From assembly GCA_027604505.1 (NCBI GenBank), contig JADIIX010000046.1, positions 62,001-126,000 on the forward strand: a stretch of DNA of 64,000 bases, in the 5' to 3' direction. The translations under genes and the position numbers were made by a program. A model generated the notes under the pieces. It saw only the letters and a list, made by a program, of their open reading frames with translations, searched no databases and was not told the DNA's origin. Of the stretch, positions 32,401-44,795 are shown piece by piece. How positions within the stretch are numbered: position 1 is the first letter of the stretch; the number at the start of each line of letters is the position of its first letter. The stretch is from Gonapodya sp. JEL0774. Taxonomy: Eukaryota; Monoblepharomycota; Monoblepharidomycetes; Monoblepharidales; Gonapodyaceae.

Positions 32401-33972
32401 ATATCGCTTGGGCGGCGTCTTGTCCCGTCTCTTACCCGTGCCTCATGTCTCATATCGCCCATCATCGTCTTCGTCATTCAGCAACCACGGCCAAGTGTGC
32501 TGCGCTGGATCCAGGGTGTACGTCCAGGAAAGCGTCGCCGAAAAGTTTTTAGCAAAGTTCAAGGAGCTGGTGCGTGTGGGATCGTTCTCGGGTCGTTTGT
32601 GGGAACACGGTTGATCGGTGTTCGTTTTTGTGGGCCGGGATCGGAACTCATAATGGGACAAAATCGGATATGTGATTTTAGACTGAGGCGCAAAAGACCG
32701 GCGACCAGTGTGAGTAGCCAGGGACAAGTGTCTGCGCTTCCTAGGTCCGTGATGGAGCTGAATACTTATTTTGGCGAACCTTTTACCGCGTCACCCTTTG
32801 CTCCGCAATTTTAGTCGACGAAGACGGTGACCAGGGCCCGCTTGTGGATGAGAGTGAGCAGTCACGATACGCACTTGTCTTTCTGTGCTCGGATGGTCGC
32901 CACACAAACCTACCGTGTTTCCTCCGTTTTAATTTCCAGTTCAATTCAACAACGTTCTCAAGTACATTGAGATTGGCAAGAAGGAGGCGAAGCTCATTGC
33001 TGGTGGTGGACGCTTAGGGTCCAAAGGGTTCTGTGAGTTTCGACACACACGGCCGTTCTCGCAGTGCTTCGAGTGGTGGTCGTTGTTTGACCCCCCCCCC
33101 CCCTTTGTTGTTTCTGTGATGTGCGTGGTGGGTATGTAGACATCCAACCCACCGTGTTTTCGAATGTGCCCGAAGACGCGACCATTATGAAGGAGGAGAT
33201 TTTCGGACCAGTAAGTTTCGGATTCGTTTCACAAAAATGTTACCTCCTCGAACGCGAAGCTCAAAAACACAACTGGCGTTACGTTTCTTTCAATTTCGCA
33301 ACAACTTTGGCTCATTTCCTGCCCGCACTAGGTCGTCTGTGTCAGCACCTTCAAGACCGAAGAAGAGATTATCGCAAAGGCCAACGCTACACCGTACGGT
33401 CTTGCCGGAGCGGTCTTCACCAAGGACCTTAACCGAGCTATTCGTGTGTCGAATGAGCTGGAGGCCGGGATGATTTGGGTGAGCTGGGTTACTCGCTTTT
33501 GTTTCAAGTGTCGAGTGAGCGAAAGAAGTGCTCACGATTGGTGCGTCGGTGTGTTTAATGGGGACGATGGTTAGGTCAACGCGTACAACATTGACCACAA
33601 CGTAAGTTCTTGATGATGGTGCCTTTGCTTAGTGCAAGTGTTTCTCACTTTTTGGTACTCGCTGTCATCCTCGCGCATAATGGGATTAGAACACCCCCTT
33701 CGGTGAGTCATGGCATAAGGGTCAATGATAAATCTTCAGTGTGTACCACATTACTCACCTTCGCTGCCATTTACCTCTTGTTTTTGACTCGCAGGTGGAT
33801 ACAAAGAGTCTGGTTGGGGTCGTGAGCTCGGCGCATACGGTTTGGACGCGTACTTGCAGGTACGTCGCTCTTTGATTGGGGTTGTACCATCAAACTGCTG
33901 CAGCCGAACGTTTGACACCGTTTCTCAAAACAGATCAAGTCGGTGAAGATCAACATGTCCATGACTCTGTAA
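29434..33972 (+). CDS. Aldehyde dehydrogenase (NAD(P)-dependent, ALDH1/2-like)
   Basis: Oxidises aldehydes to acids. From exon 2 onward 18 exons join in perfect phase: 29704-29832, 30303-30530, 31008-31042, 31149-31163, 31527-31574, 31727-31816, 31943-32176, 32317-32381, 32482-32569, 32682-32709, 32815-32853, 32940-33032, 33140-33210, 33332-33478, 33575-33601, 33690-33702, 33795-33859, 33934-33972. Motifs: [25 protein letters not shown] then [12 protein letters not shown] (oxyanion Asn), [18 protein letters not shown] (general-base Glu), [11 protein letters not shown] (catalytic Cys), [24 protein letters not shown]. The first exon ends at 29613 (...DDLVEIK) but its start is unresolved: the phase-correct frame has no nearby Met, while the nearest ATG (29434) is in another frame, so a small 5' exon may be missing. 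An assembly gap lies in the intron after exon 3. About 484 residues are accounted for, near the usual 500. Confidence 0.93.
30549..30589. other. Assembly gap at a poly-G run
   Basis: A run of about 23 G interrupted by one C, then ten N at 30580-30589, inside an ALDH intron. The gap size is probably a placeholder. It does not affect the coding sequence. Confidence 0.9.
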
Positions 33973-34961
33973 ACGTTGGTTTTTTCGCCGTAGGATTACT
34001 ACTGTATTACCTATCTTTTGAGAAGAGAATAACATTTGCGTTATGCTTTCCAAGCGAATTGTCGGCCTCGGGAGCTGTTGGCTCACGTTTTTTGGCGAAA
34101 TCAGATCAGGCGGAACCTTTCCTCGTTTTCAGCAATGTCACATGTGATTGTGCGGTTGATAGACAGCAGTGGTGAACGGCGGGACAGTCACACCCCCAAT
34201 TGTATGTCATCTGTACTCTGCTTTGGTACTGGAATTGCATAGAAAGTACTCTATCAATGTGACAGTCATAGTATAATGTCATATTTATAACTTCTTTGGC
34301 CTATGTCGTCGCAGTCTGACAATCTCACCTTTAGACTTTACATAGAACACACTGAGCGTTTCACAAATGCGCATAATTTTCAGGAGACAATAAGAAACCT
34401 ACCGTATGTGAAACTCCGTTATCGTGAATGATGACCTTCGCTATTTGTAGAGCTTGAATACTCGGGCAATATAGAGAGGCCATGGTGAAAGCGGATCACG
34501 CGCAGATTCACCTCCAAGAATACTTCGAATACGCAAGGATTGCAGTTCCTGTCACCGACTTCTCGTCTGAATCACATTGGTCAAATAAGCTCTGCCGGGG
34601 GTGTTGAGGCGGGTGAAAGTGTTTTTGCCGGCTTCCTTTTTTCTGGCCCCTTAGACGCGCGGCAAGCGGTTCTCATCCATCAAGTCTGCTACCAGCAAAA
34701 GCAAACTCGTCCTCCACAAACGTGTTGGTTCGGCGGACATCAGCGCAAGGAGCCCCGGACGTTTCTTAGCGGGATGGTCGGGAGAGACTGCAACGTGTTT
34801 GGTGACACAGCGCAACACTGCCGCGCAAGCTGTCTTACGACGATCAGCCGTCAAAGCAAACCCAAGAAAGCATCATAAATAGTCGCAACCAAAATCTTTG
34901 ATTTGCTATTATTCAATACAAACTCACTTTCGAAGCGAAATCTATTCCGATCGATCCCGCC
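33973..34961. other. Spacer between ALDH and OCIA-like gene
   Basis: Almost 1 kb, AT-rich in its first half. The plus frame 34540-34878 has no recognisable motif and no supporting splice signals. It should contain the ALDH 3' end and the promoter of the next gene. Confidence 0.4.
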
Positions 34962-35817
34962 ATGGTCATGAACACAGAAAACAACCAACCCACTCAGATC
35001 TCTGTTCCGCCCACTACAAATTCCACATCCGTACCACAGTATCCTCAAGAGTACCCACCCCAACCGTACCCGTACCCAACAGTGCAGGGATGGCACCACG
35101 GTCGACATTACCACCACCGCAAAGACTACAACGAGAAGCGTTTACTTGATCTCGTAGGACATCAGTTCACAAACGAGGAGAGGGTTGCTCTGGCTGAAGC
35201 GAGAGAGGAATACCGGAGATACTGTGAGTCGCAGAGTTCTGACTTTACAAGATGCGCACTGATTCTGTTCAACCATATCAGTCTTCCCAGCCGTTATTGG
35301 CGGTGTGGTGGGAGGATTCATCCTCGCTCGCCGTGGATTCTTTGGGAGGCTTATTATGTTTGGTGGTAGTGTTTTCGGAGGAGTTTGGGTTGGGCGCAAA
35401 CTCGGGCAGCTGGCGGGATCCAACGTGGTGAGTTGACTGACATGTGGTGTTCCCAACCCGATCATCAACTCAACTATCTGGTACCGTAAGCTATTGGAGC
35501 AACTCCCACCAGACAGTCCAGTCCGCAAAGCTGCACGCGAAGTCGTGGAATTCCAGTTCTCTCGAGGCGCCTTCCTTCCGCGTGTGAACTTTTCGTACGG
35601 ATCCCAATACCCAATGATCCCTCCTACTTCTCCTCCCCCCGCGTCACAATTCTCGCAACCAATTCAAGTACCCCAGATGATCCCGACAACAACAGTTGTA
35701 GCGGGCGTGGCTGCGGAGGAGATTAGGGATTCCGTTGCCAAAATGCTCGCAGATTTGAGTCACACTGTGGCGAGCATAGGTAGGGAAGAGACGGCGGTAC
35801 ATAGGGACGGGAAGTAG
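34962..35817 (+). CDS. Small membrane protein, OCIA-domain-like
   Basis: Three exons (34962-35223, 35282-35427, 35491-35817) in phase, 244 residues. A Pro/Tyr-rich N-terminus and a His-rich patch (WHHGRHYHHRKDY) lead to FTNEERVALAEAREEYRRY, then two Gly-rich hydrophobic segments (FPAVIGGVVGGFILARRG and LIMFGGSVFGGVWVGRKLG), then LLEQLPPDSPVRKAAREVVE and a Pro-rich tail. The order of acidic helix with EER, two Gly-zipper membrane segments and a short helix beginning with (D/N)SP resembles OCIA-domain proteins, which sit in mitochondrial or endosomal membranes. The resemblance is by pattern only, so the family name is tentative. An earlier in-frame Met is not seen. Confidence 0.5.
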
Positions 35818-36275
35818 TTTGGGGAGAGTCAGTCAGATGGGCTCAATGATTTTTTCCCAATGTAGAACGAACGGCAGTGATTTTGCTGTGTACCCAAAAA
35901 TAGACTTTGCATTCCAACATTGGCGGTGGGCATTCACCATCTTTCATGGACAAAAGCACAGGCGGGTCCCAACAAAATCTCCAAAATTTTTGCAACTTTG
36001 AGCTAGGTGCATTTTCTCACACTAATGGACATATGTATATAGGAGGAGGTCGGGGAGTGGTTGGAAAAGAAGCTATGACAAAAGGGGGGAAAGCCTGTGT
36101 GGAACGAATCCTCTCGAAAACACCAGGGTATCCGCAAAACGGACACGGAAAACAGGAGTCACAGGTCGTGACTTGGCGAGACGGAGATCACGGAACAGAG
36201 TTAAAATGGTCGGTAAGCAGGAGAGAGTCCAAGAGGACCAGCCATCCGTCTGCCCAAGCGTTTCGAGTCTGGAGC

Positions 36276-38024
36276 TCAATCATCCCTTCCGTCATCCCTG
36301 GACCTCCTCTCCTTCTCGCTCTCCAAAGTCTCATAAATGAGCTGGAGAGCTTTCTGGTTGCACTCGGCAGTACCCTGGATGGTGAACGTGCGCTGCCCGG
36401 ATGTGGGATCGGACTCTTTGGCGATCGAGATGCGGGAGCCGGATTCGGCACGGATTTCGTTGATGATGGAACCGCCTTTAGCGTTTGATAAAAGAAAAAA
36501 ATTCACGGTGAGAAGGGGAGGTTTCAATAAATACGTCAACAGACCACAAAGCTTACCACGACCAATAATGCATCCGACAAGATCCCCCGGCACTGACAAC
36601 GTAGCGGTTTGAGTCTCTCCTCCCGATGACCTGGCAGACCTTCCACCGTCTCTGTCCGCACCGGACCTACCACCCGTCTCACGCCTGGCAGCGCCATTGG
36701 CGCCTTTGGAAGAGGATGGGCCAGCCTCAGATCTGCGGCGAGACTCGTACGTCGATGCCGACGAGGAGGCACCGGCACCCGAAGAAGAATTGGTAGAAGC
36801 GGAGGGGCCTGAACGGTTGGATTGGCTCCCGCCGGCGCTGGAACCAATGGATCCCCCAACTTCAGGTTTGTAGTAGATGGTACCAGCGGAGCGAGCGGTG
36901 TCCTGGATGAGAGACTCGCCGATGCCTGAAACTGCAATTTGAATAGAATCGGAGAAACCGTGAACCTCGATGATTCTATAGAATGAGGAAACGGTGAGGT
37001 AAATACGAAGCCGTTGCAACGCAAAACTTCATGACTAGTTGCTATCCCTTCTAAGCGGGGCCCACAAGCTTTGAAGCAGCCGTCGAACTGCTCGAATGGC
37101 ATCCCGCCTGTTCGATTTGGTTCTAACTTACCTCTCCGTGCTCTGAGGCAACATCTCCTTGGTGGCGACGATCCTGGCACCACTGCTCTCCTGAATCTCC
37201 CTGATCCTCGCGCCACCCTTTCCAATAATGGATCCGACCTGTTGATGGGGTACCAGGAGGCGGACGGTGACGATCGGTTTGTCGGAAGTGGCGGCACTGC
37301 TCTGGGGGTTGCGGGACTGAGCCTCCACGAGGTGCCGAGAGAAGTGGTTGAAGGCCTAGTTCGGTTTCACAATTGGCGATTGCGAAGTCCCAGACCGAAG
37401 AGGATGGCAACAAATAAGATGGAAGAGAAATGAAACAGAGGTGGTCAGCTCATAGCTATGACACGGACTCTTGAGCCCTGTCCATTCAAAGCACTGTGTA
37501 CGGCTCCACGTTATGCATGGAATAGACGGAGACCAAAATAGGGGTGGATTGGGCTCAATCCATTGGAAATCAATTCAACACACCTTGGCAACAGATGACA
37601 GTCCACCAGAGACGGTGAGGATCCTCTCCTGGACGCCTTCGACCACCTTGGAAACGCCAGCCTTAACGCCAGTAACCTCACGAATCTCAGCAACATTCTT
37701 GCCGGCTTTACCAATGAGGGCGCCGGCCTCTTTGCCATTTACAAGAGCACGAAGTGTGAGTTGCCCTTCGTCCTCGTCTGCATGTTCCGCGTCATCACCG
37801 GCAGCGTGGGCATCATTCTGAGAGCGAGTAGGCTCTTCGGCAGGGGCTGCCGGAGCCGGTGTCGGCGGTGCTGCGGAAGCCGGGGAGGGGCGAGTGGGTG
37901 CCTGGGTGGTTGGAGCTGAAGCAGCAGCAGGTTGAGCCGCAGGAGGGGGTGTGACGGGAGGTGAGAACTCTGGGTCTAGGGACAGGCCAGTGAGGCGCGT
38001 GAGGGCGTCGTTTGCGTAGTTCAT
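36276..38024 (-). CDS. Three-KH-domain RNA-binding protein (PCBP / Pbp2-Rnc1-like)
   Basis: Binds single-stranded C-rich RNA or DNA through KH domains. Starts MNYANDALTRLTGLSLDP (38024), followed by a Pro/Ala-rich stretch. KH1 has RALVNGKEAGALIGKAGKNV (GxxG as GKAG). KH2, in the next exon (~37350-37130), has LLVPHQQVGSIIGKGGARI. KH3 is split by an intron inside its GxxG loop: SVPGDLVGCIIGRG on one side and GSIINEIRAESGSRISI on the other (acceptor GCTAAAG near 36483). A ~120-residue Ser/Gly/Arg-rich linker lies between KH2 and KH3, and the protein ends SRDDGRDD. The layout of two paired KH domains plus a distant third is that of poly(C)-binding proteins and their fungal relatives, which regulate mRNA stability, translation and splicing. 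Confidence 0.88.
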
Positions 38025-38257
38025 TTGAACGGGGTGACGTCGGTGGGTCGGTGGGTCGGTGGAGGGAAAAGGGGGAAGGCGGGGCGGAGGGCGAGAGGAA
38101 GCGGGGAGCGGAAAAGGAAACGGGATCGACGAATGCGGAGGCGCAAATGCGGGCTGCTCGGATATCGAGATTCAAGCTTGCGGTTCAGATAAAACGTGAC
38201 AGAAGACCGTGCGTTTGACGCTGGCCTTTGCCACTGATATTAGTGCACTTTAGAACG

Positions 38258-41200
38258 TTAGTACAACAATGGCGTCAAGTCTTCTACGTTCCAAAATCCC
38301 AGCGTCATTGCCTTCACTCCCGTTGTTTGAAGTGCCTTGTGCAAAAACCACATGTCCTCCGCCCACTCGGTTCCTTCTCGCACTCCCGACTCCGCTAGCT
38401 CACGCACAAAATTGGTCAAGAATAGCACACGATCTTGTATCTGTATATGAGGAGCAGAGTTATGTAACTAAAAATTTGCACCCCGAGGTGGGCACTGGTG
38501 GGGAGATTGATCACTCACTTTTCCTCCGAGCGCTGTGCTGCTCAGTGCCTCGACCATTGCATACAGATTCTGTGCCAGTCTCCACCTTGCATCGAGCACC
38601 CATGGAGTCGCTTCCACTAATTGCACTGCGTCCGTCAGTGTATCCGGCTTCCATGTTGCGGATCGAATGCCCCACCACATGTCCACCAGTGACCCAATAG
38701 TCCTCACGAAAGTCTCAACAAAATCCCTTGGGTCGCATTCTCCGTCTTTTACTTTCCCAGCAGATACAACATGCACGTCTAAAGCCCGTACTAGCCAGTC
38801 GGATCGCTCTTGCCCTGCTCCATCTTTGCCCGCCGTGACGGCCTCAAGGCGTCCCACAACCGCCTGTGTTGCGCCTTCTAGCAACGCTGTACGTACAACG
38901 TGATCCAAAGCGGCACTTACGCAGTACCCAGGAACATAACCCGCCTGGGCAACAACGTCCCGCAAGACTTTTCCACTGACCACACGAAGCCCACCCACAT
39001 CTCGAAAAGCATCCCTCAGACTCGCTCGCACGGCTGGTCTCACAACCGTATTGGCAAGGACAATGTGCGCACCCCTCAACACCACTATCGCCATCTTTGG
39101 GTCAGCAATCGCACCTTTTCCAGTCGCGCTCACGAGCAAACTTGCAAATATTGAAGAATCTGCCGCGATGCAGTCGGCGTACTTGCGAAGCACCGCAATG
39201 CTCCGCCGAGAAGCGGGCTGAAGGAGAGGTTCGTAGAATGGCGCGAGGGACGTTGCGAGAAGCCGACGCAGAGCGTCTGCTGAGGATGCTGCATCGTCGC
39301 CTCCGCCAATGAGCGCGGACTCAAGTGACGCGGAATCGCCACCCGCCTTGGAGGTTACTCGTACGGAATATGTGAGCCTATCGGCAAGGACCGAGAACAC
39401 GTGGTGCTGGAAGTCCAACAGAGGCTGTGGGGGCAAATTATATTAAATAACATTTGATCGTAGAACAAAGCATGAAAATGGAGAGACTCAATTAATCCGA
39501 ATGAACCTCATGCAACTCACCCCAACCTCCCCTTCACCGACTAATCCGTGTGCTTCCCGCACGGCCCAGCCAACAATTGCTTCCACCACCTCCACAACTT
39601 TGCTCGCAGCAACTGCCAACTTGTGTCTCCCGTCCCCCGATCTCACCAGGCCCCCCATCTCCATGATCGACCCCACTCCAAGCTCTCCAGCAAGCGCCCA
39701 CCTCATCCGCCAGGCAGCCTCGGTGGAAACTCCCGCGGGTGTAGCTGGTCCAAAGAATTGGCGAAATGTAGACAACAGGTGGTCCAGCAGGGAACGTGCA
39801 CCAGTAACGCGGGCGTGGTGAGCAGCGAACTCGAGAATACAGAGTTCGACGGCCAGATCAGGATCGCACCTCGCTTGCCGGAAGCGATTTATGATTGCTG
39901 GAAGAAGTGGCCGCCAATCTACCGACGGCAGTGGTGTATTAACGGACATAAGAGAAGAGAAAAGGTAGAGCGTCGTGGACACAGAGGGTGATATTGCTTC
40001 AGAAAATACGGAGCTGAGACTAGAGATACTTCAGGCGCGTGGGAGATAATAAGTTACTTACCTTTCCCCACAGCATCCAGAGCATCCCAAGCAGCCCGCA
40101 GCCATGAAGTACTTGCATTTAGCCTCGCAAAATCTCTTGGTTCCCTCGCTCCCCCTATCGCGGCAAATCTGCCGGAAGAATCTTCGACACTCCCAGTGCT
40201 GTCAATACGAAGCACCGACCACACAAGCCATCCAAGACACGCAATCGCCATCCTCGCAACCCGGACATCTGGAGAACCCGCGAGTCGACGGAAGAGCGGG
40301 AACGCAGTAGCTGCAGTTGCTGGGTTCGGAGATCGGGAGGAAACGAGCGATAGAAAGTCCACCCCTGTGATAACAAGAATGGCAAGGACTGTCTGCGATC
40401 GAATACTGGCTGAGTTAGAAGTTAAGTTGGATGCGGCCAGCAGGTAGGACAGTTGTTCATGGAAAACAGCTCTATCGGGGACGAATGTCAAAGCATGCGA
40501 GTAGGCGATTAGAAAGTGCCCATGTGGGTCAGCCAAGCGGTGGCGCTTTGTGGTTCGAGATGGTAAGGGGCAGTCATGTGACACAACGTGAGTCCACTGC
40601 GTCTATCGCACCTTCTCTTTGCGTTTCTCTGCAAAAGCCTTCAGAAGCTCTGTGACTTCGTCTTTGCCCTGCCACCCCACTTCGGCTGCCTTCACAGCTA
40701 TCCACGCAATTCCTGAACCGTCCTTTGGGTCAACTCCACCAACCAAGCTCGAGCGGAGCTCCTCAGTGGCGTTCTGAGCAACTTCAGAGAAACGCGAGAT
40801 GAGTGTCGTGTGACCTGAAGCTGCCAGCGACGGCAAGCACATTGCAAGTGCCACTTGAGAGATGGGAGAACTCGCTGTGGACTTAAAGGCATCGTGCACC
40901 CGGAGAAGCGATTCTGCTGCTGCCTCAAAGTACATGGATGATGGTGGTAAGGACTCAACGAGTTTTGCGAGTCCCTGGACCCCATATGAAACAGAGTCTG
41001 TGCCTGCTACTTCCTGAAGGGCCTGTTCGATGAACGAGATTGCAGCTGCTATCCGCCGTTCATCTGTAACCTCAATTTGTGTCGCGATATGCCCAATTGC
41101 AACAATTGCAGCATCTCGGAGCTCTAAGGACCACTCCCTTTGGACTCCGAACACCCGTTCCTTCAAACTAACACCCGTCAATTGATCGAAGAGCGACCTA

Positions 41201-44200
41201 ACAACACCAGTGCTCTCGGCCCATGCAGATTGAGCTGAGTGACCAATGGCAAGTGAGTTGAGAGCCTCGCACAGTCCGCTTACTGCGAAAATAAGGTTCG
41301 TCCCAACCGCGACACTGTTGTTTGCGTCATCAGATTGGAGCAATCTTCCAATAAGAACATCCGCAAAGAAAGTTGCAGAAGCTACTTGTGGATTCGGAAT
41401 GCGGTGGTCCGATAGCCGCTTTGCGGTTCGTGGGAGATAAGCTAGAAAGTATTGTGCCCAAGGACAGATTGCAGCAAATCTGAGAAGTAGATGGTCACCA
41501 ATGACGATGGCTCTAATTAAATCGTTCAGCTTCTGAAGCTCTGGGGTCTGGGTCAGGACAGAGTCAGGCGTATCGTCTCGTACCGCGTGTTGCTCTTCTT
41601 GGTAGGATAGGAGGGCCTTCCCCATTGCCGAATATGTGAGTATCGAGGCAGCTGCCCAGCTTGATCTCACGCCAGATATATTCTTTGAAGGCTCCTCCAA
41701 AATCCATTTCCCCATTTCCTTAGCTTGGTCCCTCAAAGTCACATCATCTACTTCCGCTTCATCCCGAACCAACCGTTTCGAATCAACAGTTGCAACACCT
41801 CGATGAAGTGTCCCACGCATGTTCCGCAATTCCGATTCCATGAGTCTTGTGAGCAGATTGGATGCAGATGTGGTCGTAGGCTCCGCTGAAATCTTCATTA
41901 ACATCCCCAACGTCACAGGTGCGGACTCACTCGAAGACTGAAGCAAGTCTTCCACCTCTCGGATTGGGAATTTCGATAATGCCACGAGTGCCCTAGATCT
42001 TACTCGCGGTATGATGGGAAACCACGTCGAGGAACAATAGCTTCCTACTTTCGCGAGGGGTGACACATATCGCTGCAAGATTGTTTGTCGGAATAGTGAG
42101 GCGGGCGAATTGGGATCAGCGTCTGGTAACAGTGGGTTAGTTATGACATGTTCAGCTCTATCAATTATGGGCAACATCATTGAAGAACGTACTATCGCCA
42201 CCCTCAACTCCCACCAATTCCAGAAGCGAGCACAGACTTTCCAGGACATCCGCAAACTCAACAGGCTGTTTTGTGACAATAACTCCATCTTCAGGCTCTC
42301 TGTTCCACCACGAATCCATCCATTTCGCAAGTACAACATTCCACGTCGCCCGTAATGTGGTGATGCCAACTTCCACCAAGTTTTTAACAGATTGGAGAAG
42401 CTGAGCAAGAGACGAGAGACTACGAATGGCGAGGGGAAGTAATCTGGCGCCTTGCATTGCCGTGAGCAGAAGTGGTAAAAGCTCCTCCCCATTCCGTCTG
42501 GTCAATTCGGGTGTCCGCAAAGAATCACGAAGAACTCCAACAATGCATTGTTCCAGCGCTCCCTGCTTGTCTGAATCTGTTTTCTCTCGGGAATTCATCT
42601 GATCGCGGAGCCATTCTTCTACTTCACCTCGAACAATGTCCCAAACTCCTTTCATGTTTCGTCTTTTCTCCACAATAGTCACCAACATTCGAAGTCCGAC
42701 ATAGTACAGAGTTGATTGGTTGACCGTGACTCGGTACCAGTCTTTTGCTTCAAAGTCACTCTTAGCTGAATGCACAAGACTCTTCGCAACAGCCACAATG
42801 CGCTGCGAAACCATATTGAACGGATCAGATAGTGGTATCAAGTTTGGCAGAGATGCCAAAATGAGCTCAAGCATGTTCGCATTCGGTGCAGGAACCGCGA
42901 GCATGTAAGTGAGAAAGGGTAAATGTGCGGCATCGAGCCAAGATAAAGCGAGTTGGTTAAGCTCGGAACCAAGCCCGGAACCAAGCTCGGCCGTCATAGA
43001 TGCAATGAAAACTAATGCTGGCGCTGTGATTCTCGGCAAGGCCATGCGGTTGTGTAAATCTTGAGCAACCGTAATGTCAGTAAACGAGCTCCCGAGAATG
43101 GACAGTAGCAAGTTAAGTTCCGATGTCAAAGGGGCAAACTCAATTAAATCCATTCCATCTATGAAGGAAAAATCGAACTCCAGTGGTGGAACACCGGCCA
43201 GACTGTTAAACGTGGCTCTGCCGCACAAGTTCACGTCTACGAGAATTTCCTTCGCAATTCTTCCAGCCTCCACGTTTATAGAAGTCCGATCTCCGAAATG
43301 AACACAATTTCTTTCCCAGGAGCTCATGCCCACTACTTCACTTGAAAATTTCAGCACTGGGTGTAGGGTCAGAGCAGCAAGCACACATTGCATTGGTGGT
43401 GCGTCTCTGAAGTATTTAAGAATATAAGACAGAATTTCCAAGCAGCACATCATTACCACATGATAGTGCTCAGAAGCGGGAAAAGTGCATTGCAGAATTC
43501 CATTGCATGTCAAATGAGCAACATAAAGCAATGACCGAAAGGTGCTACACTCTGCGGAATTGACTTGAACAACTTCCATTAATCGCTTGACCAAGTTACG
43601 AATGTTGGGAAGCAACGCCGACGAGACGATGTCCAACCTCATCGGATGATCCGCGGCAACAGGTAGTTTACTTAAAATCCTTGTACATTGGCAGAGGAGG
43701 GATAAATGATGCCCAAGAAGAGTGATTGCAGGAGAGGGGTAGTCGATTCTAACAGCTGAGAGTGTCAGGACTTGCAGTACGGCTTTGTGTTGGAATGAAT
43801 CATAACAACTGGGAACCAATGATTTGGGGACGGTGAGCAATGCAGCCGCCCGTCTTCGGGAGCAATTCATGAGAAATTGGCGACATTGCAACACAACCGG
43901 ATGCTCCTCTTTTTCACTCGCAATGTCCAGCAGATTCCTCATCATCGCACGAGCCGCATTTTGGGACCCCGGAGAAAACTCTGAAGGACTGTGGAAAAAA
44001 GCGTGATAGAAAAACGGTGCAAGTATCTTCTGGACGCGAAGACGCTCGTCTGGTTGGCTATTGTCAGAGGTGATCTCACGTACACAGCGTGCAACCGGTT
44101 GCCACGCCGGCGGGCATCGTGACACCACGGAAATTAAGGGGTGAATTTGTCGGTTCGCGGAAGATCTCGAAGAAACTCCGAATGGTGCCTCGACAGCATC

Positions 44201-44668
44201 TGCAATATGGGTTCTGGTGTAAAGGACCAGGAGCAAGCAAACACCTCGCACTACGTTGGAAACAAGAGTTGAATGCACATCGGCATTTGTAGTGTCTTGC
44301 GTGCGCCCAAGAGCACCAGCTACTTCCAAGAACGTGTCCAAAGCGTAGGTCCATGTCACCACTCCTCGTTCCACGAGATCAACAAGAATACTGGGGACAT
44401 CCACGGGTTCTCCGATTTTGAAAGGATGAATGAAGGAAGCAGATCTACGAATTAGATCTAGCAGCTGTTTTTTCCGTTCTTGCGCAGCCTCTTTACTCCT
44501 TGCTGGGCCAACTCCTCCAAGGAGCTCTTCGCGAATCCTTCGAAACGTATGCAGTTCCACTGACCGCAAGCTTTCTGTTGTGGCGACGTCTTCCTCCTGC
44601 AATTTTGAGATGCCCAAGAGCCCCAACCGTTTCTCAAACTCCGAGATGTCCACAAGGTGATTCGCCAT
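38258..44668 (-). CDS. FOCAD: Focadhesin (FOCAD) homologue, large HEAT-like repeat protein
   Basis: Six exons join exactly in phase (44668-42193, 42122-40612, 40545-40062, 39996-39521, 39424-38519, 38440-38258), 2011 residues against about 1800 for human focadhesin. It is helical-repeat-rich throughout with no catalytic motif. The clearest family match is near residues 170-230, where HPLISVVSRCPPAWQPVARC and KILAPFFYHAFFHSP correspond to the human stretch HPLITVL...PDCWPV followed by IMAPFLWYLY. Further Leu-rich repeat blocks (GARLLPLAIRSLSSLAQLL, PRVRSRALVALSKFP, SYGVQGLAKLVESLPPSSM) keep the same order. Human FOCAD has been linked to the SKI complex of cytoplasmic mRNA decay, so a role in RNA surveillance is possible here (inference). 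The last exon, 61 codons ending DLTPLLY, is found only by splicing. Confidence 0.85.
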
Positions 44669-44795
44669 ATATGTTGACTTTCAAACACGGGCAAACTTTC
44701 CCCAGCTTTTCCAGTGCCCCATGAACTCACTCACTCTGATCTTGCTTTTAGTATTACAAATGTATCTATATAAATGCGTGGTTATGTAAGTGTAT

